DNA of 64,000 bases from Heliopora coerulea (GCA_030142905.1 JASJOG010000003.1:1151001-1215000); one strand, 5' to 3'; counted from the stretch's first letter, positions 48,910 to 60,647 are shown. A program made the numbers and translations. Notes: a model not told the origin generated them from the letters alone.

Positions 48910-49221
48910 GTTGTTCTCACAAGAAATCGCGCTTGATCTGCACGAAATACATGCAGCGTTTGACCGCGCGAATTGAGAAATAATTCACTTCGCATTCGGT
49001 GTGTGTGGGCCTTAAGTCGTGAGAGCTTAAGATTCCTATAAAAATCGTGTGACACACGACACAATTGTGAGAGTCAGAAGATCTGTTTACATTAAAAAAT
49101 TATTGGACAAACAACTTTCCATAGCCTACTACCTAAACTCGGGTGAGGAAATTCTGATGTTTCGGGCGAAGTTTCACTCCCGCGAAAGGCCTTAAATCGA
49201 TGCGTCAATGTGTATTAAGCT

Positions 49222-49278
49222 TGGTAACGCCAGATGATTTCATTTGTCCAGGCGAGACATCCCGCCGGCAAAGGATGA
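49222..49278 (-). mobile_element. TTAAC-ended MITE-like repeat, degenerate copy
   Basis: On the minus strand GGCGGGATGTCTCGCCTGG is followed by AAATCATCTGGCGTTACC, corresponding to the GAGTAAAATCGTCTGGCGTT core of the other copies. Both termini are eroded. Confidence 0.35.
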
Positions 49279-50300
49279 ATCAGAAAGTATACAGTCAAAC
49301 CACATTTAACTGTGGTTCTGTTATAATTTGGATAGTAGCATTAACATACTGTCGGTTGTATTGTAGCCAGCTCCAGTTCACTTGTGATCACTCTTTCCAT
49401 GTGGTTGTTACTACCGATGTGTGGAAGGTTAGTATTGCTCAGTGATCTCGATTTTGTTGATTTGTTCATTCGTTGTAGTAGCGAAACTAGAAGAAAACTT
49501 TGGATAATGAAAGCACTAAGCCAGTAATCTTACTTTCGATGAACATGAGACGTCAGGGAAATAATTCCTTTTGTTGCTTGAACGAAAAGGTACCTCCAAT
49601 AATTATAGCTAAATATTACAGTGTTGCTGTTCTTAAAAGCCTTGAAGTGATGAACAGCGATCATTAAGATTTTGTTCAGTAGATCATAATCACTGATTTT
49701 CCCTTGTGAAAGTGGTTCTTGCGAAAGCTGAAGGTCAATAATTTCGTGACAGTATCACGGCTAACTTTAGCTAAGATTAGCGTTAACTACGAGATTAACA
49801 ATCGTAAACAACCTGGCAGATTATTTCATCGTCCTGTAGAAAACGACCGTAAATGAACCGTAACTTTTGGAGAGAAGACCCTTCGTCAGAGACTGGAACG
49901 TTTCAATCACTCCTCGTTTTGCACTATGACGAAGGACGTTCGTTCGAAATTTTCACGTATCGTTTTCGGATGAAAGGACATCGCTCGAAATATGAGGCAT
50001 AATTACACATCATTCAATATTGCTTCCTCGCATTCTTTTTTTTATCGTTGATTTAATAGTGTAATTATGTTTACTCAGCACATTCTGAAAGAGAAGGCAT
50101 CCTTGCCCATATATAGAAACAATGGTCACTGACGCGTTTGATTGCACATATCAAGAATATTTGCTAGACTGCAGTTTAGGGGACACATTCCACACCATCG
50201 GGGAGGTGTAGTCACCATCAAAATACTGTGTTCAAGTTTAGGGTTAAGATTTCGTTACTTCAGGGTGAGGTTTATCGTCAGTAGAATTGCTTTGACAAAC

Positions 50301-50330
50301 GGTTAGGTTTAGGGTTAGGTTAGGGTTATT
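50301..50330 (+). repeat. Short interstitial TTAGGG-like run
   Basis: GGTTAGGTTTAGGGTTAGG followed by TTAGGGTTA gives four to five imperfect telomere-type units. TTAGGG is the metazoan and cnidarian telomere repeat. The run is too short to be a telomere or a clear fusion scar. Confidence 0.4.
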
Positions 50331-52954
50331 GTTTAATTGCCTGTTGACGCCAGCGAATTCTAGCTTTGAAAAAAGCTAGAGTCAGGTTTAGAATGGCTAC
50401 AGTTTTTCAAATTGTCATTGAAACAAGCTATGTTTACTCGTAAGAGAGCCATTTTTGATGTTAGTGACACCACCACTGACACCTCTACAACCACAATGCA
50501 ATGCGCAGAGGGTCGCTCGTTAATTAATGCGGGAATCTATAATAATTATTAACCTCTTCCAAGCAACCGAGCGATGGCGTTAATTTTGTCCTTTAAAGTG
50601 CAGTCGTTACACATCACATCAGAATCAAGTAATTATGCTATGTTATTAGTTTGTGAGCATTTCCTGTGATGTTAGTAACTTATGAATTTTCTGGATTTAG
50701 AATTAATCTTTACCATTAGGCATGGAGATTGTGCACCTGCAAATATGTCAAAAAAACCAAAATGAATTGTGAAATATACAAACATATTTCCCATTAGTTT
50801 TCTGTAATAGATGATTGGGATTTCCACATTGCACTAGACAACTCAAATTTTTACTTTTCCTTAGAATATAATTTTCTGATGGTGTAAAGGGAACAATTCA
50901 TTCATTGGACTTTCTTTGTGATATACTTGCAGTCACTGTAAGCATGTTATCAAATCAGGAATTGGATCATTACATTGTCTAAGTTTGACTTGACATAGCA
51001 GATAAAATGCCAAATGTAATGATTTAGGTTTACTTTCATATAACATCCTGTGCATTTGAAATCAATGACTAAAGAGGTTTAAGTATCTTGCATGGTTTGA
51101 TGACAGGATCCATGTTCTCATTCACAACTGAAAATTTATGTCTATTGCCATTTCTTGCTGTTTGGCCCAGCTTTACCCCCAGTGTGATTAATTCTGGGAC
51201 CTTTAAGCATACTCCTTAGATTTTGCATTCTCTGGTGTATTTCTTTGATTTTTGATGAACTTTTCACTGTTGTTGTTGAGGTTGTTATTGCTGTTGTTGA
51301 TATTTGCCATTGTTCTCATTCATGTTATTTCAATGGCTCTTGACTAAGCAAGCTTGTTTGCCCTACCCTGACCAAAGCCATTATTTTCTGTATTTTGTTA
51401 ATACACCCAGAAGCAGATGATGCATGCACTCTTTTAGGAAAAACAACCTCCTTTGTTTAAAACTTTGATTGAAGTGATAATAGCATATGCATGATCAGAA
51501 GTATCTAAAGGAGTGATTACAATGAAGTATACATGTAACCTTGTACCCCATGTTCCCCTCTTTAATATGTCAGTAGAAAGTATAGACTGCAAAAGTGATA
51601 TTGAAACCATGGAATGGCCAGTTCCCTTTATACATTTGCTGAATACAACTACCAGAATGCCCTTTGAAATCTTGTTTGTAATGTTAATTGGAAATATTGT
51701 CTTTCCATTCACTCTGGGAATTCAATGTTTGCATGAAAATGAAAAACAGAAAAGTATTCTGGTAGTTGTAATCAACTGATATAAAAAGGGGAATCAGCTA
51801 TTGCAAGTCTATAACTTGGTGGGAGCACATGGATACTGTGTATTACTATAACTAGCAAACAGATGGTTTGAATATGCTAGTTTGAACAGAATATTTTGTG
51901 AATTGACTTACACTGTTGAAGTCAACCAGAAATGTTGACTAGAGCAGGATTTGAACTCACATCTTCAGTTTCTGGACTGCTGATTTACCAGTTCAGCTAC
52001 TGTATTGTAAACAAAAGCTCTTGCAGCCAAGATCACTGTGACTTTTCCAGATTGTACATCACTGATAACCAGTAAATTTTAAGGTTAATGCAAAGTTTAA
52101 TGCTAGGAAAAATGCATTTATGGTTACCTGACAGTGTACATAAGCAAAGGGAAATTTATACATGAGTCATAAATGTGCAAAATTTCAAGTTTATTACAAT
52201 ATACAGGGGCATTATTGTTGAATTTTAGCAAAATAAGTAAACTTTTTTACTTTATGAAGGAGTTCTTCAGTAATTAACATGTATCACTCTTTAAGCATAT
52301 CTAGAATCTTGGAAATCATGAAATTAAAAAAATGAACTTTACTCTCAGGATGCAACTTTTTCTGCAATTTTCGGTATAGAATCAAACTGGAACTTGCTAC
52401 AGTGGAGGAGATCAGACCTCATTGTCCTCCTTGTAGTGTTTCTGTGGAGGAAATATATAATTAGTACATAATTATATACAAAGTTGTAGCCTTACCAGCT
52501 TGTAATGGCAAGAAAAAGATCAGACTACCACCACAAAAAGAATGCTAAAAATTTCCAACCTGCACAAAATTTCCTTGAAAATGAGAAAACACTCCATTAA
52601 TTTATGGAATAAATAAGCATAATGATAAATTTCCTGTTAAATAAGCATTTTCTGTATAGTGTGGTGTGAAAATTGGTAAAATTTACAAATTGTGATACTA
52701 ATACAAAAATTTTGTATCATTTCATTATATTCCATATAATTACATTCTATATATAATTATATTCTACGTGTGAGCTGAGACAAATAATTTATTCTTAAAA
52801 AATGAAGAATGAAACTATTGGCCAAGTTACAACCCTTATTGAATAAATTAATTGATGTTGGTTTATTTAACCCTTAAAAGCCTATTGACCATATTTCTTT
52901 TTACTATAGAAGCATTAGTTGTACATTTTCATAACAAGAAAATCCAAGGTACTG
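50331..52954. other. Intergenic region upstream of the NLR-like gene, mostly CpG-poor
   Basis: From about 50.7 kb to 53.0 kb CG dinucleotides are rare (for example near 52,370 and 52,768). No gene is supported. A tRNA-derived SINE head lies at 51945-52015. Confidence 0.5.
51945..52015 (-). repeat. tRNA-derived SINE head, degenerate
   Basis: On the minus strand GTAGCTGAACTGGTAAATCA forms a box-A/D-arm-like block and GAGTTCAAATCCTGCTC a box-B/T-arm-like block at tRNA spacing. The acceptor stem does not close, so it is not a functional tRNA. Confidence 0.4.
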
Positions 52955-55900
52955 ATGCAAGAACCTAACTACGTTATAAATGTCCTTGGTGACCACACAA
53001 CAATAACAGTTAATTGTCCAGAAGAAGAAACAAGTTTGATTCATGAAACGAGATCAGGTTAGCATGTTTAGGCTAAGCTTGAAATTGGAGACATTTCATA
53101 TAAAAGTCCTTTTATATTTTTTGCAAACTTTAATACCATTTTTAAGAATTTAAAACAGTCACTCTTAATTCCTAGAAGAGGTGACCTAGCCCCTCGCCCT
53201 CTCCCTTGGCATCACGCCATGAAGCGAACCGTGCTTACATAGATGTAAAAGCGTTTATGATAAATTTCAACTATTTTAATTTCCTATGGGCAAGTAAGAT
53301 TTCTCAAAGAACAGTCACGTGTTTTGCTGGTTGCAAAATCTGATTTTAATAGGTCTAAAATGAAGCCAGCAACCTGCCTACATTACTTGGTTTTTGTTAG
53401 CAACTTCTGTCCGCCAAATTCTACCTACTGTGACAGAGTCCAATTTAGACCAGAAACATTGAAACAAAAAAGGAAAAGTTGAAATTTTATATGGACCTAC
53501 CGGCGCTGGAAAACGTTTTGCCGCATAGCATTTAACCGGTAACACAAGAGAGAAATTTTCCATAAGTTAAAGTATAAATTCCTCTTAAGATGAACTTAAT
53601 AATCATTCCTGTCCTGAGGGTAGGTAGTTGCCCTCTACCCTTACCTTGGCAACACGCCAAGCAAACCTTGCTTACATCGATGCTAATATTTTGTGACAAA
53701 TTTCGAAGTATTTTAGTTTCCTGGGAGCGAGTAACGTTTCTTAATGTTGGTGAAAAAATCTGATTTTAGTAGACCTAACATGTAGCTATCGACCCTTGTG
53801 ATATTTTTAAGAGCGTATGTTTCAAATAACCTAATCTCTGCGTGGACTTTGCTTACTTAGGTTCTGTTAACAACTGCTACCTACCTGATTCTCCTTACCA
53901 TGCCAGAGTCCAGTTAGATCAGAAACTTCGAAACATTCAAAAAGGAAAAGTTCAAATTTTGTATGGACCTACCGGGACTGGAAAACGTTCGGCTGCATTG
54001 CATTTCATCGATGACATAAAAGAGAAATTTTCCGTGAGTTGGCGTGTGGACTGCTCGGAAGATGAAGATAATATTCACTCCTGTCTGTTTCACTTGGCTG
54101 AAAGACTGACGCGAAAAAATGACCAATCTTTTTCGCAGTTATTTCAAGTCATTAAAGAGAAGGCAGAGAAAGAAAACGTTATCTTTTTATTGGATAATTT
54201 ACAACAGAAACGGCCTGATATTTGGTTGAAGGAATTGTGGAAGATAAAAGATTCGCTTTATATTATTGTAACAACCAACAACGCTTCTCTCGATCTTCCA
54301 TTTCCTGTTGTTGAAAAGATTTCCGTGGACAAATTTGATGAAGCTGTAAACTTTTTGACAGAAGCGAAAGAAGTGTGCGTTGAAAACACCGATGATGACG
54401 TTAAAGAGCTGTGTGACCATTTCAGCTGGAACGTCCTTGGTCTCACAAGTGCCAAGATATACACCACAGAGATGCACATATCCATTCAGGACTATCTTGA
54501 AATGCTGCGAGATAAAGAGGCTGCTCCGTTAGTTCGTAAAACCGAGCAAGAAAAGCAAAACAGGACACTATATGCAGCTGTACGAGCCTGCTTTGAACAA
54601 ATAGATAAAGACCGATTTCCAGCTTTGGCTGCAATCTCACTGATTGTACATGAAAGAATTCCTGAGTTCTTGCTGAGTAGCGTATTTCCTTCGAGCAGTG
54701 CTCCAGCAAGACGAGCGTATTTATGTGACCTGCAATCAAGTTTACTTCTCAAGTCACTGGTACACATCACAAATGAAAATAATGTTCGATTTTTTTCCTT
54801 CCATAAATTTACGCAAAGTGTGGTTCGTGATCTCTTGGATGAAGAGCAAGACCTTCGAAAGGCGTTAATCTACAAGATGGCGGGAATCCTTGCCAAATAT
54901 TTCAACAAAGATAATCATTTTAGAAAAGATGCTTTCATGCAGAGGATCTTGGTTAATCACGCGGAAACGTTTTTGCAACAGTGGAGCGATTATGAGGTTG
55001 ACGATCGTACTTTAATTGTGTTAGCACGACTGTCAGAGTTGGTTGGTTTTACTTACACTCAGCGACAACCAGTATCTGAGGATTCCTTGAAGATATACTT
55101 TCAGCGTGCCGAAGACTTTCTTCACAAACTCTGTGGCATAACACCTAATGATTTTGAAGCCAAGATTCGCCAAGAAAACGACACCAGCTTAACCTCCTTG
55201 GGTATTCACGCCATAGATATTTCAACTGGCCAACATCTGTATAAAAAACTTAGCCAGAAGAGTTCGCAGCTGTCCAATGCAACCGTTCATGAGCTGGCAT
55301 TTTCGCGTACGATCAACTCAGAGGACCTGCTTGTATTCCCTAAAGTCGTTAGAGATAGTTCAAGCCTTAAGAAAAAGGTCAATTCGTTCGAGCCGCTTTC
55401 GGAAAGAGACATCGATTTTCTGATTAGCAAGGGCGTGGCATACACGGTGGACGATTACCGCAAACTGTTTCTTCCAGAACTGTATGCCTCCGTCCTTTAC
55501 AGTTATGGTCGCTGTTACTTTTACTTAAATAAAAAGTCAGTCCAAAAGCCAAGTTTCTACATCGATCGTCTGAAGTTGGCTTATTGTATTTCGTGCGAAA
55601 TTACCAAGAGAATGAAACCTGGTGAAGCTGTGATGCACGAACATCTTGCACAGTCTAATGGGCTACTTTATCTTCTGGTCAATCGAGAAGTTGTTGGTGA
55701 TGATGGATGTTTAAAGACGAAAGAACAGAAGGAATATAGTCAAGATTTAAAGAATGCAGCGAAGTGCTACCAAACCTTAAGCCAGAGTGAAATACAGTTC
55801 TTTGAAATGAGTATTTTGAAGAAGAACAAAGATGACAAGCTTTGTCGGCTTGTTTGCCAGCATCAAATAGTCCAGTGCTACATAAAGTTGTTGTCACCTG

Positions 55901-58900
55901 AAATGACCACAACGAGCGAAGAGCGAGACCAGGTAGTCAGAGACGGTGTCGAACACTGTGAAGTTCTCTTGAAACTGGTGCATGCCCAATCATTGCAAGA
56001 TGACAGTGGAAGAGTCACGAAAGGTCTCCAACAGTTCTCGAAATATTTGAATGTCGTTGGAGAATTTTATTTGGCTGTCTGTCGTGATGACTATCTGCTT
56101 CGTGCGTGGCGTATGTTTATCGACTCCGCGGTGAATGCAGAAGTAAAGGAAGAATTTCACGATCGGTTTTCCTTACAAGCTTTGGTTGGTCTTTCAGATG
56201 TTTTTAGTAGGCTAGGTAAACAATGTTTTATTGCCGCAAAAATCTCCAATCTTCAGTTGAAGCACTGCAACCGTTTAAAGAACTACCATGAGATCCTACA
56301 CCACCAACCTAATATTGCCGAAAAAGTTGTTGAAATTGAGAAACGAAACACAAACACAATCGAGAAGCGTTACGCAAAACTCTGGCGCAGAGGTGAGAAA
56401 AGAAATTATGGAACCTAGTATTACAGCCATATTCACTAGTTGTTTACACATTTGGATGATATAAAAACACTTGAGTCTAAACAGAAAAAATTCCAGGTCT
56501 CGGTACGTTGCGTACCAATTAACCACGTAATAAAAGTGATTAGACGACGGAAAAAACAAGCCTACATTTCTGAATGATTTGATATATTTTAAATAATATA
56601 TATTTAAAGCATGTAATAATTTATATTTTGAAAAATATCGTTTGTTTCGAGTCGAATTCGAAAGAAAGTTTTCCAAAAATTTATAAAAATAAAAACAACC
56701 GTTTTTCAGACGTAGTTATCAGATTGGGCACTAAAGGGTCAAGGGATAGTGCAACAACACGAACAGTTTTTTTTAGTTTTTGATTTTATTAATTTTTTTA
56801 ACCCTTTTTCTGTATTTTATCTAAATCGCAATTTTATGGCATCTCTTTTTATATTTTTTTCCATTTGCAAACCATCCTGTTTAAGTTCGTTTTATTTTCA
56901 TCATCTTTTTTTTTCCTGTTAAAATTTAAATAGATTATAACTAGTTCTATAGAGTTATTAGGTTAGTTAAAGACGTAGTATGATTAAAAATGAAAGTGGA
57001 ATGATCGACGACGTCATACAATGTCCTATAGTTATAAGGTTAATCAACAGGTAACTTTCAGTAACACGAATTTTAGACTCATTCAATTAGTCTGGCGCAG
57101 TATTTTCTCTGTTAAGCCTATTTTGTAGTGGCGTAAGTATTACATAAAAATAAGAGATAAAACAAGGGAAGAGAGCTTGTTTGAAATATCAGTGCCAGTG
57201 ATTGTAGGTAACACCGTCGACAGTAAAACAAACGAGTAACTTAACAAAATATTTAATCGACTAACATTTTAAACGACATGATTTCCATCTGACCTTGCAA
57301 TTGCAACGATACTAAAGAACATAATTTGGTTATAATCAGGTTCCAACGATGAGCATATATATCAGAGTACAGAAGGTGTAAGCATAATTTGAACAATAAG
57401 ACTGAGTTTAAGGCAAATCGCCAAGCGCTTGAAAATTTATCTCGTTTTACCTTGGATTTTATCTTATGCACAATTTCGAATCCTACATACCAAACGAATG
57501 TAATATTTTTTTGTTTTGTTTTTTTATATCTCTAAACTTATGTGTAAGTCTTCTTACAATTATGTTGAAGAGAACGTCATACTATCAGATTTTTAACATC
57601 TTATACTGTAGCTGTGTGTGTCCCAAAGGAACGTGTTGCTGATGACGTTGGCTCTGAAACTACAGAGATTGAAATTGTCGACAATTTTGGTAAGCACATT
57701 TACTCATGTAATGTACAGATCGCTGGTCAACTATACTACGCTTTACTGCACTGTAGTGTGCTGCAGCGTACTGTGATGTACTGTATTGTACTGTACTGAA
57801 CTGTGGTGTGCTGAGCTGTATTGTGCTTTGTTATGCTGTGCTGCACTGTGCTGTACTATGATATATAGTGTATTAACGTACTTGACTGTTCTGTTTTATG
57901 CTGTGTTGCGTTATACAAGGCTGTACTGTACTGTATTGTGCTGTGCTGTGCCGTGCTGTGCTGTGCTGTGCCGTGCCGTGCCGTGCCGTGCCGTGCCGTG
58001 CCGTGCCGTGCCGTGCTGTGCTGTACTGTCCTGTGTCGTGCCGTGCTGTGCTGAGCTGTGCTGTGTCGTGCCGTGCCGTGCCGTGCCGTGCCGTGCCGTG
58101 CCGTGCCGTGCCGTGCTGTACTGTACTGTACTGTACTGTACTGTGCTGTGCTGTGCTGTGCTGTGCTACATTGTGTTGTAATCTGCTGTGCTATACTCTA
58201 CTGGACTTTGCTGTGCAGTTCAGTGCATTAACGTATTTTACTGTGCTGTTTTATGCTGTGCTATGATGTGCTATGCTGTATTCTGCTATGCTACGCTATG
58301 CAACACTATGCAATGCTATGCTGCACCGTACTGTACCATGACAAGCCGTGCTTTACAGTGCAGTACTGTACTGTGCCGTGCTGTGTAGTAATGTGCTGTG
58401 CGCAGTGAACTCGATTTCTATAACTGGAACCACGCAAAAAGTGAAGATTAAAGTTATGTAACGGACTGGAACTAACGTACAAGACCGCGAAGAGGACTGA
58501 AACTGACGCACAAAATTTCCTTCCATGGGCGGCCATCGTGGTTTCACTTTTTGCCCGGCCAATTGACTGGGAGTTAGCATTCCTGTTACCATAAATAGAG
58601 TTCAATGGCTGTGCCTTGCTGTGTTGCACTGCATTGCACTCAACATCACTGTTGTGTAATCTACTGTACTACGTTGCACAGTACTAGTCTTCTTACTGGC
58701 ATGTCTTCTCCACTGATGTACGTTTTTGCTGACCAGATTCAACAGATCATGATGGATACGAAAATAACCTACTCAACCTTGAAGAAACTATTGGAAAGGA
58801 TCAAGTGACGAAAGTTGTTCGTAATGCATGTGAAGGTCTTTCGAGGGATGTCGTCTCAGATGGTTGTTCAACCGAGAAAGGCTATTCTGGGCAGCGTTCA

Positions 58901-60310
58901 CCCTTGAACATCGATGAAGACAATGAATCCCGATCAACTGACTACGAAACTCATAAATTTGATGGTAGGTGATATTTTCGCAACCCAGTTAATGTTTGTG
59001 GTGCAATTTTGTATAAAGTGTCCAACAGTGGCGTGGCTAAGGGTAACCTGCGGGGCTGTGCCTTCCAAATCTTTTCTGAACAGATAACTTTATTTGTTGG
59101 AATATGACACAAAACATCTTAGAATGCTACAAATCAGAATTAGTATCAGCCTAAAATAGAAAATTTAGCTTGTAAGTTTGCTATCGAAGCCATAATTCCC
59201 CGTGGTCGTGCTTTGAGTTTCCAGAAGGCCCCCCCCTGAAAAAAAATACAGGTGTAGCCACGTTTCCGTCAACAACCATATGGAATTGCAAATAAAATTG
59301 AAGAGAGTTTCGAGTTCGTGCTTACTATTGTTGATCACAAATATGGTTAAACAAAGTTGCTGCGTAGCTTACAACAGATGCAATTGGTCAGCGGTCCTAG
59401 ACCCGACTTTTGGCTGGTATTGTGGGAAACGCCTCTTGAGTGTTGTTCCTGCCCCAGCTTACTTGACCTGCAACCTTTCTTCTTCATAATGTGAGTGATA
59501 TTGGCGGGTCTGCTTCGATAGAGATTTCATGGTGACCTTTTATTAGCTTCCACCAATCTATTATTTGCTTAATTGAATTAGACTGCTTAGTATTGACAAC
59601 CTTTGTGGAATGAATGACTGACTGTTCATTCCCGAAGTTGTTCACCTTTGTCTGACTTCCGATTTAATTTGTACAAAATTTATGTGTACGAGGAGATGTA
59701 GACAGTATATTGTGGCCCAATTTTAAGCCTTTTTAGAACAATAAGCCTTGGTATTTGAAAGGCTTTAATCACGGAACAAAGCTAAAGCAAATAGGTTCGA
59801 CTCATCAACAGCTGTTGTATATCAGGACTACCAATGTCGATATCGAAGATTGCTGTACACAAGTATTCCAAAACGTGGATATTAAAAAGGAGACAGCGGG
59901 AGAGTTTTCTGTAGTTGACCACGTTTTGACTTTACAGGACAACTACTCGTTGCAAACCTAGTTCCATTTGAGTCATGTTCTAGCAGGTTTTTTGTCTTGT
60001 AGTTTTGATGGAAAATTTTCAGCGTTTGGCTGCAGAGATTCCAGATGAATGGAAAAAACTGGCGAGATTCCTTCACGTCCGCGATGCTAAAATCAAGGAA
60101 ATTACCTTAAATAATCCCAACGACGTTGTTGAACAAGCTTATCAGATGTTACGTCATTGGTGGACAAACTATAGTGCAACTTCTCAATCCTGGTCCGAAT
60201 GTCTTGGAAAAGCACTTTGTGAACGTCTAATCGGACGAAACGACTTGGCAAAGAAGTTTGCCAATTACTCTTCTACAAGTGAAACCACTACCAGTGATTG
60301 TGATGAATAA
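52955..60310 (+). CDS. STAND/NB-ARC-like NTPase with C-terminal Death domain (NLR-like), five exons, about 1079 aa
   Basis: STAND NTPases of this type act as nucleotide-switched scaffolds in innate immunity and cell death; Death domains recruit partners by homotypic contact. Exons: 52955-53057, 53861-56392, 57612-57689, 58746-58964, 60003-60310 (TAA). Junctions are GT-AG, every intron is phase 1 and the sum is 1080 codons with stop. Walker A GPTGTGKR is at residues 70-77, Walker B VIFLLDN at about 141-147, and sensor-1-like YIIVTTNN at 168-175, where NB-ARC proteins usually have TTR. FHKFTQSVVRD at 348 matches the MHRLVQ-type element of NB-ARC/TPR proteins. A helical middle, possibly degenerate TPR, follows; then an acidic linker (about 879-977) and a Death domain (about 983-1066). 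The start ATG at 52955 is the first in frame after upstream stops; an unseen upstream exon remains possible. Confidence 0.82.
53173..53567 (+). pseudogene. Decayed tandem copy of the P-loop exon start and its upstream intron
   Basis: This segment repeats 53611-54036: both contain a CCCT...CCTTGGCA-ACACGCCA-like block, CTGATTTTA and then the coding start. In this copy the P-loop words TATGGACCTACCGGCGCTGG and AAACG are kept, but a TAG follows at GCCGCATAG and an extra A shifts the frame before it. It lies inside intron 1 (53058-53860) of the NLR-like gene. It shows local duplication during evolution of the gene. Confidence 0.85.
53861..56392 (+). CDS. NLR-like gene exon 2: NTPase and helical region
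   Basis: The exon opens after CTTACTTAG and ends at AGAG before GTGAGA. Reading through the donor would give a stop at 56418 (GEKRNYGT), so an unspliced or alternative transcript would encode a form lacking the Death domain. Residues after the NTPase (about 360-880) are rich in Leu, Lys and Glu with helix-like spacing and no clear repeats, apart from YGRCYFYLNKKS- and QHQIVQCYIKLL-type TPR-like segments. Confidence 0.85.
57740..58402. repeat. Pentanucleotide minisatellite (CTGTG/CCGTG/CTGTA)n in intron 3
   Basis: Units of five bases, CTGTG, CCGTG, CTGTA and variants, run for about 650 bp, with homogeneous CCGTG blocks at about 57966-58015 and 58070-58115. All three frames stay partly open because 5-mer repeats give 15-base periods; the Cys/Ala/Val/Pro/Arg-rich open frames are artefacts. 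Confidence 0.95.
58403..58607. mobile_element. Internally deleted copy of the 19366-20066 transposon
   Basis: The copy starts CAGTGAACTCGATTTCTATA and ends with GAGTTCAATG, and its right part matches the right TIR of the larger copy (CTGGGAGTTAGCATTCC, TCCATGGGCGGCCAT). Octamers GCTGTGCG (58395-58402) and GCTGTGCC (58608-58615) flank it. Most of the left arm and the centre is missing. It was inserted into the pentanucleotide array of intron 3. Confidence 0.85.
58965..60002 (+). other. Intron 4 of the NLR-like gene, with an unexplained open segment
   Basis: The intron runs from GTAGGT to TTGTAG. An open segment after TTTTTAG at about 59728-59961 begins NNKPWYLKGFNHG and includes VDIEDCCTQVFQNVD. 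Its phase does not fit the flanking phase-1 junctions, so it is not included in the model. Confidence 0.5.
60003..60310 (+). CDS. NLR-like gene exon 5: Death domain
   Basis: The acceptor is TTGTCTTGTAG. The protein shows the six-helix Death pattern: IPDEWKKLARFLHV, KIKEITLNNP, VVEQAYQMLRHWW, WSECLGKALCERL and GRNDLAKKF. The conserved Trp in the first helix, the EQAYQMLRHW signature and the closing R.DLA are all present. A Ser/Thr-rich tail of about 15 residues ends the protein. Confidence 0.88.
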
Positions 60311-60641
60311 CTTTGAGTATGAACCCTGCAGAGTGAAAATTGAGGATATACACTTCTGAACATTTTAAACTTTATATTCAAGAACCATAAGAATGACCTC
60401 ATTTCATGTAGTTACCAAGAAGAGTCTCGTAAAAATGAACAGTGAAAATTTGAATTTCAGTATCTTGGGATTTTTGTATTGTACGGCAATGGCTTAGACG
60501 GCTACCCTGAGATAGAGTTAACCAACCATGTTAAATGTAAAACTCTGGAACTTAGGTGAACCGGGTTTGATGCGCTGCCGACAGAGGTGTAAGGTTAAGA
60601 TAAGAAGAGGACCCTGGATTACCCTCGGAAGATCTTGCTGG

Positions 60642-60647
60642 AATAAA
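60642..60647 (+). terminator. Candidate polyadenylation signal AATAAA of the NLR-like gene
   Basis: AATAAA lies about 330 nt after the stop codon at 60308-60310. It is the first clear signal downstream; its use is inferred. Confidence 0.4.

Noticed and set aside
50301..50330. Chromosome-end or fusion scar from TTAGGG-like units
   Set aside because: There are only about five imperfect units with no change in gene order or composition nearby; chance or a small insertion is enough.
57786..58388. Long Cys/Ala/Val/Arg-rich open frames
   Set aside because: They are artefacts of the pentanucleotide array, which stays open in several frames.
59728..59961. Open segment in intron 4 of the NLR-like gene
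   Set aside because: It has a TTTTTAG acceptor but the wrong phase and an internal stop at the end; the join 58964 to 60003 fits without it. An alternative exon cannot be excluded.
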